Below, piece after piece: positions 8,905-17,510 of a stretch of DNA of 64,000 nucleotides. A program made the translations under genes and the position numbers. A model generated the notes under the pieces. The model was not told where the DNA came from, ran no database searches, and was given only the letters and a program-made list of their open reading frames with translations. The number at the start of each line of letters is the position of its first letter. The first letter of the stretch is position 1. Source of the DNA: Streptomyces sp. NBC_00557 (GTDB lineage Bacteria > Actinomycetota > Actinomycetes > Streptomycetales > Streptomycetaceae); assembly GCF_036345995.1 (NCBI RefSeq), contig NZ_CP107796.1, positions 3,968,001 to 4,032,000 of the forward strand, given 5' to 3'.

Positions 8905-9029
8905 GCTGGAAGCGGGAGTACGCCTTCGGCGCGGAGGAAAGCGCGCGTACGGCCCCCGTCGACTTCCTCGCCCAGGTGGCAGCCGCCTCGGTGACTCCTG
9001 CCCAGGCCTCTACTCCGGTCGCACCGTGA
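8901..9029 (+). CDS. Possible 42-residue ORF or gene remnant
   Basis: A short frame starting at TTG 8901, overlapping the stop of the preceding broken gene (TTGA), reads SWKREYAFGAEESARTAPVD and ends at 9029, inside the 3' end of the convergent gene. The coupled start argues for translation, but it is too short to classify and may be the truncated head of a larger gene. I see no family match. Confidence 0.3.
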   Translation: MSWKREYAFGAEESARTAPVDFLAQVAAASVTPAQASTPVAP

Positions 9030-10206
9030 ACTCCCGCACCCCCCGCATCCGCACGCCCGTCCCCCGCGGCTCCAGGTCTCCGGTCACCGTCACCTCCCAC
9101 CCGAACCGCCAGGCGTCCGCCGCCCGGTCGATGTCCTCGGCACGCAGCTCCACCCGGACACTGCGCTGGCGCCGGTAGTCATCGTGCAGGAAGGAACCGA
9201 AGATCGTGGCCTCGCGCGGGTGCACATCCCGGTGCAGCTTCTTCACCACCCCGTGCAGAACCGCGCCCTCCTCGCGGCCCAGCCGCTCGCGCAGGTCCTG
9301 CGCCACGGCCTCCAGCGCCACCGCGTGACGCCGGCTGATCGCGACCGGCGGCGAGGGCTGCTCCACCGGCCGCTCGGACGACCACGCGAAGGAGAGGGAG
9401 AAGTCACGGCGCTCCTCACCCGCGATCCTGACCAGGGCCTCGCACAGGTTCGCGGACAGGCCGGCATCCGACATGTGCTCGACGTGCGGCACGGAGTCCT
9501 GGGCCAGGGTCAGCTCGGCGGCCTTGTGCGCGCAGGTGACACCCGCGTACAGCATCCGGGAGACCCGGCGGGCGAACGGTTCGGGCCGTTGCGCCGCCAG
9601 GCTGCGCTGCCGAGTCAGCTCCGTCTCGTCGAAGAGAGAACCCTGGCCCCTCCGGTCGTGCCCGCCGTAGGCACCCTCCGGCAAGGGGACGTGAGCGGCG
9701 ACGACGTAACTGCCGACACGCGTCTGGTCCAGCCGTACCGACGCCACATGGTCCTTCACCGGCTGCGGTTTCCGCGCGGGCTGTACCGGCCGAGGCCCCA
9801 GCGCCGAGGACGCCGCCGCCGTGTGCAGGTCCTTCAGACCGGTCAGCGCCGACACCAGGTCGAGCAAGGGAGCCGTACCCGACGGGCCGGGCGGCACCAG
9901 GCGCAGGAACTGCCAGTCCACCGGCGGCAACCGCATCTCCCGCAGGATGTCACCCGCGGGCCGCGCCTCCACCACGGCCAGCGTCTCCAGGATGTCGGCG
10001 ACCCGGCCGGCGTAGTCACGGCGGCGCCGCACCGGCACCAGCAGTTCGTACGGCGGGCCCGGCTCGTCGCGCGGCTTCCACTCCCACAGCTCGGCACCCG
10101 ACAGGTCCCGCTCCGCGCTCCAGCCCTTGCCGCTCAGATAACGCCGGACGACCTCGGGCGCGAGGGTCGCGGCCTGCTCGAACTCCGCGTCGGTGATCAC
10201 CGTCAT
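9010..10206 (-). CDS. Unrecognised 398-residue protein, partner of DUF4365 gene
   Basis: I do not recognise this family. The start is ATG 10206, which overlaps the stop of the upstream DUF4365 gene (ATGA), so the two form a coupled operon. The N-terminal ~90 residues begin with an acidic/helical segment (FEQAATLAPEVVRRYLSGKGW) and a LLVPVRRRRDYAGR strand-helix unit. The middle has a Pro/Arg linker and then a mixed alpha/beta region with an F-WSSERP segment. The last ~75 residues (LHGVVKKLHRD..., VRVELRAEDIDRAADA, VTVTGDLEPRGTG) have the strand pattern of an OB-fold-like module; that is inference. No transmembrane helix or signal peptide is visible. Position between drmMI and drmA suggests a defence or DISARM-accessory role. 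Confidence 0.7.
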   Translation of the reverse strand: MTVITDAEFEQAATLAPEVVRRYLSGKGWSAERDLSGAELWEWKPRDEPGPPYELLVPVRRRRDYAGRVADILETLAVVEARPAGDILREMRLPPVDWQFLRLVPPGPSGTAPLLDLVSALTGLKDLHTAAASSALGPRPVQPARKPQPVKDHVASVRLDQTRVGSYVVAAHVPLPEGAYGGHDRRGQGSLFDETELTRQRSLAAQRPEPFARRVSRMLYAGVTCAHKAAELTLAQDSVPHVEHMSDAGLSANLCEALVRIAGEERRDFSLSFAWSSERPVEQPSPPVAISRRHAVALEAVAQDLRERLGREEGAVLHGVVKKLHRDVHPREATIFGSFLHDDYRRQRSVRVELRAEDIDRAADAWRFGWEVTVTGDLEPRGTGVRMRGVREFTVRPE

Positions 10207-10853
10207 GCCACCCCCACCAGCTCCCGGTAGTCCTCGGCGAACAGGTCGTGCAAGGAGTCGACGGTCAGCAGGTTGGCACGGGGGACGTAGACCGTGCGCG
10301 TACTCGAGCCCGATGTGTTGGCGGGTGCTACAGGCTTCTGGTCGTGCAGGCACAGCCAGTACGCGGCGTGGCTCAGGCGTAACCGCTCCTCGGTGGCGTG
10401 CGACCAGGCGTGGGGGTCCGCCGGAGCCAGCACGAGGAACAGGAAGCGGGGCATCTCGTAGTCGTTGCCGGCCAGCTGGTTGTAGTTCTTCACCTTGAGC
10501 GGGTAGCGAATGTGGTCGTCGTGGATGTCCGGGGACGACGTGCACTTGACCTGTGCCTCAATGGCCGGATATCTACGGGTCCCTCTGCGTCCCGCATACC
10601 CCAACTGCCAGTCGACGCCGACCCGGTCGCGCTCCTTGCGCGTCACGTCGAGGTTGGCCGCCGTGGCCAGCATGCGGATGAACTCCTCGCCGAAGGCGCC
10701 ACGATGGCCGTTGTCGCCGAAACCCTGCGATCCCTGCACCCAGGCGGGCGGGGACGCGGGACCGCTCGGCCCAGTGGATTTCGGGGCGAACAGCCGCTTC
10801 AGCAGGTCGTTCGGCTGCTGGTGCGGGATGCCGCCGGTCGTGCTGTCCGTCAT
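10203..10853 (-). CDS. DUF4365 domain protein, nuclease-like
   Basis: 216 residues from ATG 10853. The DUF4365 core is clear: GAFGEEFIRMLAT near residues 52-64, DRVGVDW with D81, then EAQVKCTSS with Q101/K103, the D...(E/Q)xK arrangement of PD-(D/E)xK nucleases. The C-terminal half has YPLKVKNYNQL and RFLFLVLAP strands typical of the domain. The gene points away from drmA across a 238 bp gap, and its stop overlaps the start of the 398-residue gene. DUF4365 proteins occur in many defence-gene neighbourhoods; cleavage activity here is inferred, not shown. A longer frame back to 10961 exists, but the extra N-terminus looks non-native. Confidence 0.85.
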   Translation of the reverse strand: MTDSTTGGIPHQQPNDLLKRLFAPKSTGPSGPASPPAWVQGSQGFGDNGHRGAFGEEFIRMLATAANLDVTRKERDRVGVDWQLGYAGRRGTRRYPAIEAQVKCTSSPDIHDDHIRYPLKVKNYNQLAGNDYEMPRFLFLVLAPADPHAWSHATEERLRLSHAAYWLCLHDQKPVAPANTSGSSTRTVYVPRANLLTVDSLHDLFAEDYRELVGVA

Positions 10854-10963
10854 CTGGCCCCGTTCACCCCCGAACACCGCACGCGCGGCGCGCGCCTGCT
10901 TCTCATGCGCCTGTGTACCCGTCGCGGGACGCACGGTAACGAAGGTCACACCGTCGGCCAACA

Positions 10964-10983
10964 GCCTTGATCGGAATCAGGCC
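10964..10983. promoter_or_regulatory. Palindrome in the DUF4365/drmA divergent promoter region
   Basis: GCC-TTGAT-CGGA-ATCA-GGC, with a perfect TGAT-N4-ATCA core at 10968-10979, lies between the divergent DUF4365 and drmA genes. It is the only clear dyad I noticed in the 238 bp gap and could be an operator for one of the local DNA-binding proteins. No confident -35/-10 pair was assigned. Confidence 0.35.
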
Positions 10984-11091
10984 GCGGCGGGCCCACCGGA
11001 CGCCCCGGGAACAACCGGTCACCGGCCCACGGACCGGGTCCGATACGGGAAGTCCGTGTCCGATGTCAGTGCGCGCGCCTACTCTTTGCCC

Positions 11092-14000
11092 GTGACCCAG
11101 CAGCCTCTCACCGGCCCCGGTCCCGAGCCGGCCGCCGGCCCCGCCGCACCGGTGCTGTCCGCGCCCACGCACCGGCAACTGCGCGACAAGCTCGCCGAGC
11201 TGGTCGTGCGCGACCTCCTGGGCCCCACCGGGGACGAGCCGGAGGAGTTGTCGGAGGGCAACCCCCTGGACCACTACATCATCGGGCGGCTGGCACCCGG
11301 CGGTGTCCGCGAGGAGGGCGACTCCGACCTGAAGACCGTCGGCAAGGTCGTCGAGCCCGAGACGCTCGAGGAGCCGGGCATGGCCCCCGAGCAGGAGCCC
11401 GAGGCCGGCGACCCCGACCCGTCCGCGCCGTCCATGCCGAGCCTGCACCCGTCGACGCTGGGACTGACCCTGCGGGTGGCGCGCGACATCCAGGAGCTGA
11501 GGGTCGACTGCACCTGGGCGCGCTACGAGCGCGGCGAGTCGGAGATCGAGGGAAACCACCGGCGGGTCTGGCGCCGGGTGCCCTGTTCGGGCACCGTCAC
11601 CGTGAAGCTGGCGGAGGGCAGACTCGCCGCCCAGCCGGTGCACCCGCGGGACTTCCCCCACATCGTGGTGCGTGGCCGGGCCCGGCTGCACGAGGGTTCC
11701 TGGCTGGTCTCGCTGTTCCTGGTCAACGGGCAGGAGAACAAGTCGGGCTGCACCCACTGGATGTTCCAGGCCTCGATGACCGTGGCGGGCGCTCCGGGCA
11801 CCGCTCCGTTCCTGCCGCGCCGGGCCGTCGAACTGCCCGGAGACGACCACGACGAGCGCCGCTCGCTCGCCATGACCTACCGCTTCCACCCCGAGTTCGC
11901 CGTCGGCCACGGCACCGGCGTGCACGCCGAGGCCGACCCGGCGGACGCCCGGCGCGCCGTACGCCTGACCACGACGGCCACCCCGTCGTACGAGATCCCG
12001 CACACCGACGTCCCCGATCCCCGCCGCGACCCGCGGGACGAGGACCTGCCCGAACTCGGCGACCTCGTGCTGGACATGCGCGAGCTGAGCCGACTGGAGG
12101 CCGCTCCCCTGCGGGCCGCGCTGCAGCCGCTCGTCGACGGGTACCGGTCTTGGATCGAGCGTCAGCGCCGGTCCGTCGACGATCCCGCCGTCGGCCTCGA
12201 CGCCTACCGTGCCGAGGCCCTGGAGAACCTCCGGCTCGCCGGTGTGGCGGCCGACCGCATCCAGGCCGGCATCGACGTGCTGCGGGACGACCCCGACGCT
12301 CTCGACGCCTTCCGGTTCGCCAACCGTGCCATGTGGCACCAGCGTGTGCACACCATCGCGGCCGCAGACCGGCGCCGTACGCCCGCGCTGTCGCTGGACG
12401 AGGCGGTCCGCGCCGCCGACCTGCCGGAGAACCGCAGCTGGCGTCCCTTCCAGCTGGCGTTCCTGCTGCTCAACCTCCCGTCGCTCGCGGACCCCGCCCA
12501 CCCCGAGCGCGCCGACGACCGCGGGGCGCTGGCCGACCTCCTGTGGTTCCCCACCGGTGGCGGCAAGACCGAGGCCTACCTCGGTCTGACCGCGTTCACC
12601 CTCGCCGTCCGCAGGCGCACGCCGCACCTCGGCGGCCTCGACGCCGAGCACGGCGTCGCCGTGATCATGCGGTACACGCTGCGTCTGCTCACCATCCAGC
12701 AGTTCCAGCGCGCCGCCGCACTGATCTGCGCCTGCGAGGTGATCCGCCGCGAGGAGCCTGCCCGCTGGGGCGACAACCCGTTCCGTATCGGTCTGTGGGT
12801 CGGTGGCCGCGTCACCCCCAACACCACCGACCAGGCCGCCGAGTGGGTCAAGGAACGCAAGAAGGACAAGGGGTTCAGCGGCTTCGGACGCACCGGGTCA
12901 CCGCACCAGCTCACGAGTTGCCCCTGGTGCGGAGCGAAAATGGAGGCGGGCCGCGACATCGCCGTGGAGCCCACCCTGCGCCGGACGTTCATCACCTGCC
13001 CCGACGCCTACGAATGCCCCTTCGGGGCCGCCGCCTTCGGGCTGCCGGCCGAGCAGCGGGGACTGCCGATCCTCGTCGTCGACGAGGAGATCTACCGTCT
13101 CCCGCCGAGCCTCGTCATCGCCACGGTCGACAAGTTCGCCCAACTGCCGTGGCGGGGCGAGACGCAGGCCCTGTTCGGCCAGGTCTCTCGCCGGTGCACG
13201 CGCCACGGATACGTCACACCGTCCGCCGTCGACAACGACTGGGAGTCGTCCAGCCATCCGCCGGGCAACGGCCACCCGGCCGCTTCCACCGTGGACGCGC
13301 AGCGCGTGCGCCCGCCGGACCTGATCGTCCAGGACGAGCTGCACCTCATCTCCGGTCCTCTCGGCTCCCTCACCGGCCTCTACGAGACAGCCGTGGATCT
13401 GCTGTCCACCTGGGAGCCCGAACCGGGCCGGAGCGTGCGGCCGAAGGTCATCGCCTCCACCGCCACCGTGCGCCGTGCGGACCGGCAGATCCACGATCTC
13501 TTCGCCCGCCGCACGGCCGTCTTCCCGCCGTCCGGACTCGACGCCGACGACACGTTCTTCGCCCGGCGCCGCGACACCGCCGAGACCCCCGGCCGCCGCT
13601 ACGTGGGCATCTGCGCCCAGGGTGTGCGGACCAAGTCCGTGGCGATCCGGGTGTTCGTCGCCCAGCTCGCCGCCGCCCAGCACCTGTACGAAACCTACGG
13701 CCCGAGCGACCTGACCGACCCGTACATGACGCTCGTCGGCTACTTCAACAGCCTGCGTGACCTCGGCGGCATGCGGCGGCTCGTCGAGGACGACGTGTCG
13801 GCGAGGCTGCTGCGGGCCGACCGCCGAGGGCTAGCCGCCCGCCGTATCGGAGAACCCGCCGAGCTGACCAGCCGCATGGCGTCCGAGGCCATCCCCGACA
13901 TCCTGGCGAAACTCGACCTCGCGTTCGGCCGCAGGCCCAAGGGATCCCCCCGGCCCATCGACGTCCTGCTCGCCACCAACATGATCGCCGTCGGAGTCGA

Positions 14001-14715
14001 CGTCGCCCGGCTCGGCGTCATGGTCGTCAACAACCAGCCCAAGTCGACCGCCGAGTACATCCAGGCCACGAGCCGCGTCGGCCGCCGCGCGCCCGGTCTC
14101 GTCTTCACCGTCCTCAACTGGGCCCGGCCGCGCGATCTCTCGCACTACGAGACCTTCGAGTCCTTCCACGCCAGCATCTACCAGCACGTCGAGGCCCTCT
14201 CCGTCACGCCGTTCGCCGATCGTGCCGTGGACCGGGGACTGACCGGTGTCCTCGCCTCCCTCGTCCGCAATCTCAAGCCGGACTACAACCCCAACCGGGG
14301 CGCACAGTGGGTGGACCGCCGCGGCGAGGTCGTCAGCCATGCCGTGCGCTCCCTGGAACTGCGCGCCCGGGACGTCCTGGCCGACCAGCACGTCGTCAAC
14401 GAGGTACGGACCCGGCTCGACGCCCGCCTCGACTACTGGGAGCAGAAGCGCCGCGCACCCGGCGCCGTCCTCGGATACCGCGCGGCCAAGCGGCAGGGCG
14501 ACGTCGCCCCGCTGCTGCTGGAGCCGGACAGCGGCCCGTGGCGGCTCATGACCTGCCCCACCTCACTGCGCGAGGTGGAACCGCCGATCCGGCTGATCTT
14601 CACCGGTGCGACAGGACCGGAACCCGACGAGGAACCGCCCTACGCACCGCGTGTGCAGGACGACGACCACGCCGGCCCGGCCGATGGCGACGACGACCCC
14701 TGGGAGAGGACATGA
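11092..14715 (+). CDS. drmA: DISARM helicase DrmA
   Basis: 1207 residues from GTG 11092; upstream in-frame codons do not encode family-like sequence. It is the core DISARM helicase. Walker A is FPTGGGKT (residues 486-493), Walker B is the DELH box (748-751), and motif VI is QATSRVGRR (991-999). A CPWC...CPDAYEC cluster (C610, C613, C636, C642) between the motor motifs probably binds zinc. The N-terminal ~400 residues are the DrmA-specific region, starting with an HRQLRDKLAELVVRDLLGP helix. With DrmB the protein forms a DNA-processing complex that acts on non-self DNA. The stop overlaps drmB (ATGA). Unlike the usual compact class 1 order, the gene sits 5.9 kb from drmMI. Confidence 0.93.
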   Translation: MTQQPLTGPGPEPAAGPAAPVLSAPTHRQLRDKLAELVVRDLLGPTGDEPEELSEGNPLDHYIIGRLAPGGVREEGDSDLKTVGKVVEPETLEEPGMAPEQEPEAGDPDPSAPSMPSLHPSTLGLTLRVARDIQELRVDCTWARYERGESEIEGNHRRVWRRVPCSGTVTVKLAEGRLAAQPVHPRDFPHIVVRGRARLHEGSWLVSLFLVNGQENKSGCTHWMFQASMTVAGAPGTAPFLPRRAVELPGDDHDERRSLAMTYRFHPEFAVGHGTGVHAEADPADARRAVRLTTTATPSYEIPHTDVPDPRRDPRDEDLPELGDLVLDMRELSRLEAAPLRAALQPLVDGYRSWIERQRRSVDDPAVGLDAYRAEALENLRLAGVAADRIQAGIDVLRDDPDALDAFRFANRAMWHQRVHTIAAADRRRTPALSLDEAVRAADLPENRSWRPFQLAFLLLNLPSLADPAHPERADDRGALADLLWFPTGGGKTEAYLGLTAFTLAVRRRTPHLGGLDAEHGVAVIMRYTLRLLTIQQFQRAAALICACEVIRREEPARWGDNPFRIGLWVGGRVTPNTTDQAAEWVKERKKDKGFSGFGRTGSPHQLTSCPWCGAKMEAGRDIAVEPTLRRTFITCPDAYECPFGAAAFGLPAEQRGLPILVVDEEIYRLPPSLVIATVDKFAQLPWRGETQALFGQVSRRCTRHGYVTPSAVDNDWESSSHPPGNGHPAASTVDAQRVRPPDLIVQDELHLISGPLGSLTGLYETAVDLLSTWEPEPGRSVRPKVIASTATVRRADRQIHDLFARRTAVFPPSGLDADDTFFARRRDTAETPGRRYVGICAQGVRTKSVAIRVFVAQLAAAQHLYETYGPSDLTDPYMTLVGYFNSLRDLGGMRRLVEDDVSARLLRADRRGLAARRIGEPAELTSRMASEAIPDILAKLDLAFGRRPKGSPRPIDVLLATNMIAVGVDVARLGVMVVNNQPKSTAEYIQATSRVGRRAPGLVFTVLNWARPRDLSHYETFESFHASIYQHVEALSVTPFADRAVDRGLTGVLASLVRNLKPDYNPNRGAQWVDRRGEVVSHAVRSLELRARDVLADQHVVNEVRTRLDARLDYWEQKRRAPGAVLGYRAAKRQGDVAPLLLEPDSGPWRLMTCPTSLREVEPPIRLIFTGATGPEPDEEPPYAPRVQDDDHAGPADGDDDPWERT

Positions 14716-16568
14716 GCAGCCCCACCACCCAAGCACTCCGTGTGGGCGAACTGCGGCCCAGCCAGCTCCTGCACACCTACGGCATCGGCGCCGTCACCGA
14801 CCTGCCCAACCTCTCGACCATGGTGATGGGCCTCGACGACTGGGACCCGGTCCGCGCGCGCGTCCTGACCGAGGACCGCCTCCTGGCCGCCGTACGCCGC
14901 CGCCTCGGCGGCTCGGTCACCGCCCTGCGCACCCCGCCCCACCTGCCGGAGAACCCCGCCGACCCCTACGGCGACTGGACCAGGACGGGCGTGCCGGTCG
15001 CCCTGTTCCCCCGGTGGCTGCGCTGCTCCCGCGAGCGGTGCAACCAGCTGGCACCCGCTTCCAGCGGCCTCTTCCAGCTGCGGCCCAACCTCTACCGGCC
15101 GGAGAAGACCAAGTACGTCCACACCAACTGCGGCGGTCCGGGCAAGGGCCAGCCGACGGCCCTGCCCGCCCGGTTCCTGGTCGCCTGCAAGGACGGCCAC
15201 ATGGACGACTTCCCCTGGGTCTACTTCGTCCACAAGGGCGACGACGCCTGCGACAACCCCACCCTGAGCCTGACCGAGTCCGGCACCACCGGCGAAGCCG
15301 CCAACGTCTTCGTGCGCTGCACGTGCGGGGCGGTCCGTTCCATGGCGGACGCCATCGGCCAGGCCGGGGAGAGCAACCTGCCGGCCTGCCGCGGCCACCA
15401 CCCCCACCTCGGCACCTTCGCCCCGGGCGGTTGCCGCGAGTTCGCACGGACGATGGTGCTGGGCGCCACCAACAGCTGGTTCGCCTCGCAACTGAAGGTG
15501 TTCAGCATTCCGCGTGCCGAAGAGCCCCTCACTCAGGCGGTCAAGGAACACTGGAAGCTGCTCTCCCCGCTCGCCGCCGTTCCCGCGGACGCCGCGAAGA
15601 TGCTGCTGCCCACGCAGGCATGCTGGCCCGAGCTGGAGCAGTACGGCGCGGACGCCGTGTGGACGGCCATCACCAAGGAAGCACAAGCGGTCACAGGTGA
15701 GCCGGAAGAAGAGGACGAGGAGTTCGACCTCATCACGCCCGAGTGGCGGGCCTTCACTCATCCACGCGACCATGCACTGCCGGACTTCACCACGGTCCGC
15801 GAGCGGCGGGTGCCCGACGGGACGGCGGAGTGGCTGGACAGCGTGGTCTTGGTCCACCGACTGCGCGAGGTGTCGGCACTCACCGGCTTCACCCGGATCG
15901 AGGCTCCCGAATGGCTGCCGGACGAAGAGGTGCGCACCCGCCCCGGAGCGCCCCTGAGCCGCAACGACCCAACCTGGGTTCCCTGCGCCGAGCTGCGGGG
16001 TGAGGGAGTGTTCCTGGCGCTCAAGGAGCGGCCACTCGCCGATTGGGAGCGACGCGACGCGGTGCTCGCCCGGGAAAGGGTCCTCCAGGACGCACACCGG
16101 GACTGGTGCCTGGCCCGCGGCGTGGAGCCGCGCTGGCCAGGAATCAGGTACGTGCTTCTGCACACCCTGGCGCACGTGCTGATCCGGCAGTTCGCGCTGG
16201 ACTGCGGCTACGGCGCCTCGGGCATAGCGGAGCGGATCTATGCCCGCTCCGGCCCCGACCCCATGTCGGGCATCCTGCTCTACACCGCGGCCCCCGACAG
16301 CGAGGGAACCCTGGGTGGACTCGTCTCGCTCGGACGCCGTGACCGCCTCGGGCCGGCCATCGCCCAGGCCCTCGAAGAGGCGAAGCTGTGCAGCTCCGAC
16401 CCGATGTGCTCCGAGCACGATCCGCGCATCCATGCCCGGTTGCACGGCGCGGCGTGCCATGCGTGCCTGTTCGCGGCGGAGACGTCCTGCGAGCGGGGCA
16501 ACCACTACCTGGACCGGGCACTGCTGGTGGAGACACTGGCGGACGACGCCTGTGCATTCAGGCCATGA
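14712..16568 (+). CDS. drmB: DISARM protein DrmB (DUF1998)
   Basis: 618 residues from ATG 14712, overlapping the drmA stop. The N-terminus has the characteristic VGELRPSQLLHTYGIGAV motif. Several Cys pairs follow (C105, C110, C140, C159, then RCTCG and LPACRGHH) and look like zinc sites. The C-terminal ~120 residues are the DUF1998 domain: LLHTLAHVLIRQFALDCGY, IAERIYAR, GILLYTAAPDSEGTLGGLV, and CSEHDPR with CHACLF and C-RGNHYLDR. DrmB is the obligate partner of DrmA in the DISARM core; it has no established catalytic activity of its own. Its stop overlaps the drmC start (ATGA), so drmA, drmB and drmC form a coupled operon. Confidence 0.94.
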   Translation: MSSPTTQALRVGELRPSQLLHTYGIGAVTDLPNLSTMVMGLDDWDPVRARVLTEDRLLAAVRRRLGGSVTALRTPPHLPENPADPYGDWTRTGVPVALFPRWLRCSRERCNQLAPASSGLFQLRPNLYRPEKTKYVHTNCGGPGKGQPTALPARFLVACKDGHMDDFPWVYFVHKGDDACDNPTLSLTESGTTGEAANVFVRCTCGAVRSMADAIGQAGESNLPACRGHHPHLGTFAPGGCREFARTMVLGATNSWFASQLKVFSIPRAEEPLTQAVKEHWKLLSPLAAVPADAAKMLLPTQACWPELEQYGADAVWTAITKEAQAVTGEPEEEDEEFDLITPEWRAFTHPRDHALPDFTTVRERRVPDGTAEWLDSVVLVHRLREVSALTGFTRIEAPEWLPDEEVRTRPGAPLSRNDPTWVPCAELRGEGVFLALKERPLADWERRDAVLARERVLQDAHRDWCLARGVEPRWPGIRYVLLHTLAHVLIRQFALDCGYGASGIAERIYARSGPDPMSGILLYTAAPDSEGTLGGLVSLGRRDRLGPAIAQALEEAKLCSSDPMCSEHDPRIHARLHGAACHACLFAAETSCERGNHYLDRALLVETLADDACAFRP

Positions 16569-17380
16569 GCCGCCCGCAGCCGATTCCCGGCCAGGAAGGG
16601 CCGAGCGGAGCGTCCCGGGCAGGCGTCCCGGCCGCTCGCAGTGGCGCGTCCTCCGCTCGCCTGCCCGCTCTTCTCGCCGCCCTCTGCGAACGCCTGCCCG
16701 AGGACAGGCGCGTCGCCCTGGAACGCGTCCTGGAAGCGGCCACCGGGCCGGACGACGCCCGGGTCAGCCGCTTCGCCGCCGGGGAATCGGCCGCCGGCCT
16801 GGCGCGCCAGCTCACGGACATCATCCATGCCTGGCGCACCGAGGCACCCGCCTTGACCGGAGCCGGACTGGCACTTGCCCTTGCCACGGCCCGGTCACTG
16901 CCACGCCCGAAGCCGACCCAGGTCGTGGTCAGCGGGCCCCTCGGCGCATCCGTACCGGCACGGCTGACGAGCGGTGTCGCCATGGAGGTGATCCGCTCCG
17001 CAACCACATCACTGCTGATCGCCAGCTTCGCCGCGCACGGCGCTCGGGATGTTGTGCGAGAGATAGGGCAAGCGGTCGACAGAGGCGTCCATGTGGACCT
17101 TTTGCTTGAGGAATCCACACAGGCAGCAGCCGCCTTCGCCGCGCTGCCCCGTGGAGTGCGCATCTGGCACCGCGTGGGGGCAGTGGGAGTACTGCACGCC
17201 AAACTGATCGCTGCCGACCGGCACACGGCGCTTTTGGGCAGCGCCAATCTCACCGACCGGGCGCTGTCAGACAACATCGAACTCGGTGTGGTGCTCCGTG
17301 ATCCCCAGCTCGTTAAGGGTCTGGTCGACCATTTTCACTGGTTGCTGACCCCGGAGCACAACATCATGCGTCAGGTGTGA
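16565..17380 (+). CDS. drmC: DISARM phospholipase D-like protein DrmC
   Basis: 271 residues from ATG 16565, overlapping drmB. It carries a single HKD motif, H211-x-K213-x4-D218-x6-G225-S226-x-N228, the PLD/Nuc active-site pattern, preceded by a SATTSLLIASFAAHG strand-helix unit. The first ~35 residues are Pro/Ser/Gly-rich and probably disordered. DrmC belongs to the three-gene DISARM core; published work found it less critical for protection than the others in a tested system. A single HKD motif implies dimerisation for nuclease-type catalysis. It is the last gene of the drmA operon; 130 bp separate it from the next gene. Confidence 0.92.
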   Translation: MSRPQPIPGQEGPSGASRAGVPAARSGASSARLPALLAALCERLPEDRRVALERVLEAATGPDDARVSRFAAGESAAGLARQLTDIIHAWRTEAPALTGAGLALALATARSLPRPKPTQVVVSGPLGASVPARLTSGVAMEVIRSATTSLLIASFAAHGARDVVREIGQAVDRGVHVDLLLEESTQAAAAFAALPRGVRIWHRVGAVGVLHAKLIAADRHTALLGSANLTDRALSDNIELGVVLRDPQLVKGLVDHFHWLLTPEHNIMRQV

Positions 17381-17510
17381 ACCGACTCCTCACGCCTCGC
17401 GACGGTACCTCAGCACGCCCGCGCCGGTGTCAGCGTCCCGTTCACGGTCGACTGAGCGGTACGCATGAGAAGCTCCCCTCGATCATCGCGACGGCAACCC
17501 GGGAAGAACC

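Noticed and set aside
10510..11091. Longer drmA starting 194 codons upstream
   Set aside because: The extra part is antisense to the DUF4365 gene and has no DrmA-like sequence; GTG 11092 fits the family N-terminus.
1006..17380. BREX type 2/Pgl system
   Set aside because: The methylase resembles PglX, but there is no PglZ, PglY or PglW, while DrmA, DrmB (DUF1998) and DrmC are present.
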